Assembly (NCBI GenBank): GCA_949358305.1
Contig: OX442314.1
Location: forward strand, 25,537,060 to 25,601,059
Direction: 5' to 3'
Source: Strigamia acuminata
Taxonomy: Eukaryota > Arthropoda > Chilopoda > Geophilomorpha > Linotaeniidae
DNA length: 64,000 nucleotides
Part shown: positions 56,901 through 64,000 of the stretch, in pieces
Position numbering within the stretch: position 1 is the first letter of the stretch
Layout of the letters: every line of letters starts with the position of its first letter
Program-made: the position numbers and the translations under genes
The notes under the pieces: generated by a model
Told to the model about the DNA's origin: nothing
Seen by the model: only the letters and a program-made list of their open reading frames with translations
Database searches by the model: none

Positions 56901-59900
56901 TTCTCCAAACTTTACCATAAAACCCCGCATTAATTAATGTCAAGGGCGATAACACTATTCAACAGCTTTTGCAGAACACAGCATAAAATACAAATAAGAG
57001 TGGCTTATCGTTTTACCGCCCTCGGAAATGCTCCATTGTAATAACAATAAGTAAATACATTTTAACATATTTATTTTAAACCGGCATTGACTTTAAAACA
57101 GTCGGTTTTATGCTTAACTAATACGACAGCTGAATACCAAGTAAAATAACCTCCAACATAGCAGGATTTTATATCCCGCAATTTTGAAGCAAAGTGGAAA
57201 GTAAATAACGGTTCGAATCAAACCAAATCCAATTTATTAAAAAGATAAATCACCCATGACATTTTCCATTGAAGAAAAATATTAAACAACGCCCAAGTAA
57301 TCAAGTAACAACTGATATGGAGCGCAAAGAAAAGAAAGAGGAAAATAACACGAAGGGATCAAGGGAGGTCTCTAACTTCATTCGCGTTCTCACTACTTTC
57401 ATCATCTCGTCCTCAGTTGCTAAGCAACATGAATCCAGCTACTGGCCAACTTCTCCCTTGATGGATAGACAAGAGTATTGGATAAAACAGGCGCACTTCA
57501 GATATCATTGCATCAGTCGATATACATTGCAAATACACATTGCACGTAACCAAATGTGCTCTCAATGTATATTTCAAAATGTAATGTCCCATTAAATTTG
57601 ACATAAGAGAAAATTAAATCAGTAAGCACGTTCGGAAATGTCACTAGGTGCGTTCAAATTGGTTAAGACAAATCTACTTAGATGTTTCAAGTTGATAACC
57701 TCGTTTTCACATCAGGATATGACACTTCTTACGTCATATTTTGCCGGGTTAGTACGTTTATTTTCCTTAACTTTTCTGAAGCAACAATTTTGCGACTGCA
57801 CATGCTCGGTTGAACATATCCATATATCAGCTGTGCACAAACCTGCACATTAATAATATTAGGCCTAATATTGCATTTAGGACCATTCAATATTAAGTCA
57901 TTTATTTCAATTAGACGTTGATCGATATCGATATTTTGAAGTATTGCCGATGCCAATAATCGACAATCGAATATCGGCCGATACCGATACCTGTGCCGAT
58001 ATTAAAATTAAAATTAAAATTAAAAGTGAGAGAATTTTTCACTCACTTTCTAAACTTTTGAAATGTAGTCGTAAAAACTTGCAACAGGGATGTTTTGAAT
58101 AACATTACGAAATTGCAATTCAAAGAACGATTATCACAACTGACTGGCTGGGTCGATCTGCTTCCACTGAGGATAAAACACGCCAGATGACACAATAATG
58201 TCATTTAAGATAAGGAATTTTCCATGCACTTTCAACCAGCAACCCTTGTGCAGATGCTAATTTACAAATTTAATTTCCATTCAACAAAACATTTCCTGGT
58301 TTAATGTCCGTGTGAATAAATCTTACTTGCCTGCTTTTGACACTTTAATGGAATGCCTGTACGTCCAGACCTCATTATCAGTTCGAATAAATCATGGTCC
58401 AAAACTGAGCAAATATGATTGTCATTAACACAAAAAAATCATAAATCTGTTTGTGACCATCTGATACCCATAATACTTTGTTCACACCAAGGTTTTGGAT
58501 CTCATCCAAAGCTGTCCAGTGGCAATGCGACAATCCTCAATGGCCATGACCATGGTTGAGTATGGAAGCAGCGAGAGTGACCACTGACCCCCTAACAACT
58601 GAATAAAGGCAATAATGAAACCCAAAACAGAGTGCTCTAAGTGTCTTTTCTTTATCATGAGGTGCATCCAGCAATTTAACAACGTAACTTATGTACAAAA
58701 ATTTCTTTTTTTTACTAATTCTAGATATAAAGAAAAATAACTTCAAAATCGAAATACCGGTAGTCAAATTTGTCTTTTGACATTTTTGACATACTGTAGT
58801 TTGTCCAAACACAAATTTAATTACCAAACAACTATAATCTTAAATCATTGACAACACAATGTAAAATCTACACACACCGCGTGCTTTTTGCCTTTGTGCA
58901 AGCAATCAGCCAACAACCACAACATGTCATAAACCAAGTTTGTGTCATCAGCAGAAATCCAAACGCTTTTCAATTAAGATCCCTATTCTTCCCTCAGTTG
59001 ACCTTCTAAAACGCAAATCTATTTATTACATTACATACAAAAATTAAAATTAATCACTAAACGCATCAATTAAAATGCAAAATTAAAAATATTACTTTTT
59101 GCTTTTTGTATTAATGCGCATGTGTGTAATTAGAGAGTTTGCGGGATGCATTTTTCCCTTACAGTTAAAGACTATACAGTATAAAAATAGTGTAAGGGAA
59201 AAATGATAAATTAAGTACATCGTAATCGCAATCTCCAACAATCGAGGCTATAAAACACAAGAGGGGGTGTAAGCCCCCCCTTAAGAAAAAAAATAAGATA
59301 AAATCTCGAAAACATCGTTTTGAGAAAACGTGCGTTGAGGAAACAAACCGACATCAATAAATCTCAACCAATCACAGCGCGTCATTAAAATAATACGTTC
59401 ATGTCGGACATTTTTTTAACCAGTCTACATGTAAAATCACTAATCTGGGTGGGTTCAACTCTCATGAATTTGGGCTGAATTCATGAAGACTCAGTTTTTT
59501 ATCCTGTATATTTAAAGAGGAAGTAAAGTAATGTTGCCTATTCACATTATCACATTCACGAGTCAAGCCTAGTTTTTATTCAGATTAACAGGGCGGTTGC
59601 CACGCATAAATCGCCTAGCAACATTGCATTATACGTACATGGTAAGAATAAGGTACTTGAATTAACAATTTAAGCGTAATTGGTAATTTAATCAAGTTAA
59701 GTGCTACAGACATAACACTTAAATGTAAAATTTTACAAGTTAAATTTTATATAAACAAGTTTAAATGACTTTGTGAATGCGCCTTTGGTTTTTAACCTCG
59801 CGTTCCATTAGTTTGCGCTTGTTTCCGCTGCCATTTTTAATCGTTGAATTGAAAATTTTGGCGGAACTTTCTTTAAAGTACTGATATAAACTAGACAAGC

Positions 59901-60384
59901 CATAAATAACATCATTTATTTGTTGATGTTATACAATTAATATCATTTTTTTCTTGAAATTAACTATTTTTTATTTTTCATTTCAGAAGAAACTGCGGAC
60001 GATTATAATGACAACCTAGATAGGTTAATACAAAAGTAAGTTTGACACTCATATTTCACTTAATTGACAGTGCAAAACTATTAAAGCCACCTGGCTGGTT
60101 GGTGGTAACTTACATCAATAAAAAATTCTCATTTTCTTCACTGCTTTGTGACAGGATTTAAAAAAAAAACAAGAAAAATTGGCATGGTTTAACTTGTCAA
60201 TGTCAAAAGCTTATAAATATTAATTTACTTTTTGTTTTTTTATTTTTTATTTTACATTTCAGTTTCAGGTTAGAATGAATTTTATTCATTTTTCTTTTTT
60301 TTTTCTCCTTTTAAACCTTATCAGCAGCAAGGCTGACAATTTAATGGTAAAAAGACGTGAAGATTACCCTATAAAACTTCTTAG
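47923..60384 (+). CDS. Gene D: secreted prepropeptide, N-terminal exons
   Basis: Three coding exons: 47923-48007 (phase 1), 59987-60035 (phase 2) and 60325-60384 (phase 2). Exon 1 codes a signal peptide (MGKCSILLTILAFLLLA...) related to those of B and C (shared S-LLT--A-LLLA pattern) and directly follows an acceptor, ctcacag, at 47908. Exons 2-3 code an acidic propeptide (EETADDYNDNLD) with a KRR motif (MVKRREDYP) that could be a processing site. Acceptor TCAGCAG at exon 3 allows a 3-base choice. Exon spacing is stretched by a 12-kb intron full of repeats. B and C lack a comparable acidic propeptide, so D is a divergent relative. Whether D still makes a mature peptide is unclear, because its cysteine exon looks damaged. 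Joining is by splice sites and frame only. Confidence 0.55.
48991..49370. mobile_element. MITE rich in aacaccatggtgtt palindromes
   Basis: About 380 bp between TA pairs (48989-48990, 49371-49372). Ends ccatcttcatccgaaaataa and inverted ccgtcttcacgctaaaataa. The interior has several copies of the self-complementary motif aacaccatggtgtt near 49037, 49206, 49252 (one change) and 49338. Confidence 0.65.
50100..50614. mobile_element. GGYGCATTCAATAAC MITE, full copy 1
   Basis: 515 bp flanked by TA (50098-50099, 50615-50616) with ends ggtgcattcaataac and gttattgaatgagcc. Internal repeats of cgtttaaac. A second full copy, inverted, is at 61787-62302. Confidence 0.75.
52339..52593. mobile_element. 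pogo-like MITE with nested mariner-like fragment
   Basis: Ends ccgtaaaactccgattatcc and ggataatcagcattctactg, flanked by TA (52337-52338, 52594-52595). At 52428 it is interrupted by a truncated copy of the 2860-3270 MITE family (cagtcgtgttaaaaaaaact). Confidence 0.6.
53750..53930. repeat. Dispersed repeat, copy 1
   Basis: Shares long blocks with 55790-55935: atttcgcccccctttaaaca-type, acaacccgtttaca, and gtgaccctctggtggccaaa. Ends and class not determined. Confidence 0.6.
55790..55935. repeat. Dispersed repeat, copy 2
   Basis: Second copy of the repeat at 53750-53930. It follows a separate fragment (55490-55612) similar to 31790-31940. Confidence 0.6.
56519..56868. mobile_element. GGYGCATTCAATAAC MITE, shorter copy
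   Basis: 350 bp with ends ggtgcattcaaaaac and gttattgaatgcgcc. The right half matches the full copies (cccaaataaacgattgcatt). The interior contains gctagctacgccactg near 56697, a motif seen at the ends of other transposons, perhaps a nested fragment. Confidence 0.6.
59860..59944 (+). repeat. Segment shared with the 5' UTR introns of genes B and C
   Basis: ggcggaactttctttaaagt and the following ~65 bases match 4476-4557 and 27111-27192, which lie just upstream of the signal exons of B and C. Here the segment lies just upstream of exon 2 of gene D. Confidence 0.7.
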
Positions 60385-60660
60385 GTATGTACTGCCCTCA
60401 CTGATTTAACCACCAATAAAAGTTGCATGCGATTTAGATTGTACAGCCATGCATGTTTTTGTTGTGACAAATTCTTATTTATTTTTTTAATATACAGTAT
60501 GTGTATAGAAGCATGAGTCCACAATAAATTAAACAACGCTTAAGCAGAAACAAAATAACACTCAATAAACTGATATTTGGTTTTTAAACACCCAACTTTA
60601 AAATACATTTATGAACTAAGTTTACCGGCCTGGATAAAACCTCGAGCAAGCCTAAAACTA

Positions 60661-60914
60661 CTGTTCGCGCCCGATGGCTTAATGCTAAATTTGTACTGCG
60701 CAGACGATTTTCTAATTCCAGTTGTTATTTAACAGTATTAAGCCTAATATTAGGCCAAAAAAATGCTAAAATAAAGTAAATAAACAATAAACTCACCATT
60801 AAAAGTAATTTAGTATTAAAATATTGTTGTTTTATTTTCTCTGTGTGCTCAACAAGCTTGACAATCGCCATGTTAAATGCATGCGCAGAATGTTTGAATA
60901 CCGGGCGCGAACTG
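60661..60914. mobile_element. MITE related to the Sailor-like element
   Basis: 254 bp flanked by TA (60659-60660, 60915-60916). Ends ctgttcgcgcccgatggc and inverted cagttcgcgcccggtatt. The left end continues gctaaatttgtactgcgca, which aligns with the 38748 TIR (gctaaatcttaactgcgca) at the same distance from the end. Confidence 0.65.
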
Positions 60915-61786
60915 TAGTGCTATCACGTTTTTCCAGCTTTAAGTTTTTAGAATTCCGATATTTTTAAAAGATGTTTAACCATTTCCATCCGCATCAAACA
61001 CGTTTTTACACTCTGTAATCCATTTTATACATGTTTATCCATTTTTACACGTGTTTTTTTTTTTATTTTGCTCGTTTTTACACATTTTCTCGTTTTTACA
61101 CAATTTAACCGATTTTTTTTTAAAGTTTGTTGCCCGATACTATTAATGATAATCGCTTGATTCTCATAATAACACAATCGTTTCAATGGCATAATCATCG
61201 CATTATTGCAACCCCTTATTGCTTATGTATGTGCGCATTACTGCATTACATCCATGATCGCTTTGCGAGTAGGTTTCCACTAGCTGCAGTGAGTCACATA
61301 TTCTAAGAGTCAAAACTATTTCATTAACAGAAAATTTAAATAAACAAGTGGCAAAAGATAAAATCTTTTAATCTTGGATCAATGAGTAAAAAATATGATT
61401 GGGGATGTCAACAAATACGGCTTATCAAAAAAACATAATATTTATTCATTTACCTGTTGTTTAGATCTAAATTAACTATAAAAAAAACTCTAAGCTTATT
61501 AAATCACATAAATTCTTAAATTCTTAGCATCTAAACTTCGTGTTACTCCGAAATAGATAAAGATACAAACGTAGCACAGTGAAGCCTAAATTTATTATCA
61601 TTACTTTAGAGCTAACATGATGTTTAAATACGTACTCAAAATTTACAGTTGCAAAGTTTTGTACAAATTAATTAAAGTCACCCGTTTCCACCAGAACACA
61701 CAAATTAAGCAGCATTGGGACTAGTCAGTACTTGGTTGGGTAACGCAAATGACCTGTTGGGAATCCCAGTTGTTGTCCTCATCTGA

Positions 61787-62302
61787 TGCGCATTCAATAA
61801 CTTCTCGTCTAAATTTTTGTCTCGCACGAGTTTTTAGACGAAATGTTTTGTTTCTGAATGCAATCGTTTATTTGGGAAATAAACAATTGTTTAACTGCCA
61901 AACTTGACTTGGAATTCCAGATGACGTTCTAGGTCATATCCCCGCATACGGGTATTTTTTTCCCAAGATTTTGCTTCCCTCGCCTTTTTCTATTGTTTCC
62001 AAACCAAATAATAACCATAGTGATGGTCATTATTGTTGTTGTTTACTCTAAACAACAATAACTGCTTCAAAAGTGTACTTACGATCGAGATGGTTGCGAC
62101 CGATCTAACGGAAATCCAAGATAGCTGCCAACAATACCCAATTTGTACGAGTTTTCTCGTTGCACGGAGATTTAAACGACCTATTTAGGTCGTTTATTTT
62201 CAACCCGTTTAAACCCATTTAAACGAGCTTTAAAACGACAATCTCGTTTAAACGTTCCTGCAAACGGGTTTAAACGACTGTTTATGAGTTATTGAATGCA
62301 CC
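61787..62302. mobile_element. GGYGCATTCAATAAC MITE, full copy 2, abutting gene D's cysteine exon
   Basis: 516 bp, inverted relative to the 50100 copy. Right TA at 62303-62304; the left TA has changed to ga. The element ends directly against the cysteine-rich coding segment that starts at 62303. Confidence 0.72.
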
Positions 62303-62431
62303 TACTGTTTCTATGGCAAGAACTTCTGCAACCCACCCACCAACTGCGCATTCAACGGTTTTCCCAGTTCTCCGTGCGAATGCAAAGTTGGGTCCTCAAG
62401 AATGCCGTCCAACAGATCGCGGCTTGCATAG
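62303..62431 (+). pseudogene. Cysteine-rich segment of gene D, probably disrupted
   Basis: An open frame to TAG 62431 has cysteines spaced C-x6-C-x5-C-x9-C-x-C (first at 62306), resembling the knottin exons but without the CC pair. No splice acceptor is visible directly upstream because a MITE ends at 62302. A further cysteine codon (62403) lies in the +1 frame, which suggests a small indel near 62385-62402. Either the exon is dead, or it is spliced from an acceptor that I cannot see. Confidence 0.45.
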
Positions 62432-64000
62432 CCCTTAGGGGGTTTGCTAAGTGTCAAAAATATTACAGTGCAATGTCCAAACAACAGTTGAATGAAGAAA
62501 AATACTCTTCTGTGGCCTTTAAAAGAGCAAGGTCCTTTCTAACATCTGTTTTTACTGCTGAGAAGTGACAATATGACCAACTTTAATCAAATGAAGTTAA
62601 TGACGTTCTATGTCACTACTATAGGTAATTGCAGCTTGTTGGAAGGTGCCATTCCGTAATTTTTATTGGTTTAACCAAATATTTTATCACCCTATAAACA
62701 ACTCACGATTTGACGACTTTAGTCACTCAGTCACTTTAACTTAGCAGAACCGAGATGCAATTTTTGTGAAAGGGATGCCTTTCACCCTACAATCTGTGTG
62801 CTGCTTTCGATCACTATTTCAACAACATTTCAAAGAAAATGTATTTTGATTTACGCTGTTGATCACAATTTATATCACTTCAATCACTTTTGATGTTTTT
62901 GGAGTTTTGCCATAAAAAAAATTTAGAAAAATGATATTTTCATTGACTCTGTCCTGAAAATTGTATAGACGGAAAATGAAGCAGCTCGTTTGGTTGAACT
63001 ATCAATTTGCGCTTCAGCTTAGTTTGCAAGAATCAGCCTTTCATGTTTCCATAGAAGCGGAAATGAACAAAACCGCTTTAGCTGATGAGTTTTTTTACCT
63101 CTTGATTTCCCTTTTTCAATGGAAATAAAAGAAGTCCTGAAACAATTGTGTAAAAAAAAATTATGTTAATCAAATAAATCAATCTTATGGCACAATCTTA
63201 AAGCAAAACGAGCAAAACTCACTCGATGTTGTGCTAAATCATGCGTAAAATCTAGGCAATAATTTATGCCTACACCAAAAATCCACTTCTCTCATGGAAA
63301 AACATTTCAATAACGGCAGCAATTTCGCAATTTTAACAAATTTCTACTGTTAGATTTGTCACGTGATATCAGTGCCACCAATCATGTGCATAATTGCAAA
63401 AACGCAAAATCGTACAATGTTGGAAGTTAGAACGTACCAAAGTTGTAAAACTCTTACGGAAATATTTCTCGCAATTCCGTTTAGTCAAGTTTACGTTGAA
63501 TTTCTGGATGTGTGGAAAAGTTGGACTTTCCATATAGATAAATTCAGCTTTAACAATTGTTGTAAAGTCACCAAAGTGATTTTCAATCTTTCCATTCATG
63601 GAAATCTAAACTTTAATAACCAAATTTAGTGATCATTGTGTACCATAATGACACTATTGTAAAACATCTATTAGGAGCCAAACCATCTAAGAACCATTGC
63701 AGAATCATGGCACTAGATGCTTATACCATCAAAGAGAAGAGCTCTAATGCACCGATTACGCCTTGCCGAGAGATTGTGCAAACTCTCCATTAAAGCTCAC
63801 AGACACTCATCTTTGGCTGCAACTTTAATTACCAATTACAGTCTCGGAAACAAATCGGAGACCCAGAGCCAAATTGAGAATTTCTACTCGGATGTAAGAA
63901 ATGCAATTAATTCTAGTGACTAAATGTCTTAATTTTTTAAATTGATAATATTTTACTGATAATATCACTCGTTAGTTCCCTCTTGGAGTACAATAAATAA
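62432..64000. other. Non-coding stretch to the window end
   Basis: AT-rich. The ORFs at 63363-63629 and 63717-63923 have no recognisable domain. Nothing else supported. Confidence 0.45.

Larger units (their letters stand above)
48008..59986 (+). other. Inferred long intron of gene D
   Basis: No host exon recognised. It holds a single hAT-like end at 48179 (cagggattcccaaac), several MITEs listed separately, two copies of a dispersed repeat, and a pyrimidine-rich acceptor at 59986. Short ORFs inside have no recognisable domains. Confidence 0.4.

Noticed and set aside
57895-58025. ATCGATATCGATA-rich stretch as a regulatory site cluster
   Set aside because: It looks like a degenerate repeat end. 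There is no partner and no gene nearby.
1-64000. CRISPR arrays, operons, rRNA or prokaryotic features
   Set aside because: The window is clearly eukaryotic (spliceosomal introns, LTR retrotransposons, MITEs) and no such structure is seen.

Overview
The window is eukaryotic, AT-rich, intron-bearing DNA, most likely from an arthropod and plausibly a chelicerate. The case rests on genes for secreted peptides with the cysteine spacing of spider-type inhibitor-knot peptides (C-x6-C-x5..8-CC-x4..5-C-x-C-x5..6-C-x-C), on GT-AG introns with short exons, and on TTAGG-like repeats. The species cannot be named from the sequence alone.

Host genes. A tandem family of multi-knottin precursor genes runs along the plus strand. 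Gene A (344-1137) has lost its first exons off the left edge. Gene B (4623-7370, 196 aa) and gene C (27258-29056, 195 aa) are complete. Both have a signal-peptide exon, a short linker exon, three exons each coding one 8-cysteine domain, and a last exon coding a 6-cysteine domain. All introns between the knot exons are phase 2, and the second intron has a GC donor in B and C. Gene D (5' exon near 44220, start codon 47923, further exons near 59987 and 60325) is a relative with a different prepropeptide, and its cysteine-rich part near 62303 looks broken. No other host gene is recognised.

Large mobile elements. (1) 7930-20789 is a full-length, GC-rich Ty3/Gypsy-type element. Its two 819-bp LTRs differ at one base that I could see. 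It has a tRNA-Pro-like primer site, gag, a canonical -1 frameshift signal, pol, and two overlapping extra ORFs of unknown function in the position where env would lie. It sits inside a piggyBac-like MITE. (2) 21622-26355 is a Ty1/Copia-type element with 182-bp LTRs, a copia-style half-tRNA-iMet primer site and a broken pol. (3) 38748-40833 is an apparently intact IS630/Tc1/mariner element with 43-bp TIRs and a three-exon transposase with DD82E spacing (Sailor-like).

Small mobile elements are dense in the introns and spacers: hAT, Harbinger-like, piggyBac-like, pogo-like and mariner-like MITEs, several with clear target-site duplications. One of them carries a ~1-kb foldback of a tRNA-derived repeat. 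The tandem copies of the knottin gene show the pre-insertion state of several insertions (for example the hAT in gene B's intron and the MITE in gene C's intron).

The remaining long stretches (about 32-36 kb, 41-44 kb, 45-47 kb, 50-59 kb and 62.5-64 kb) show only AT-rich sequence, repeat fragments and chance ORFs.
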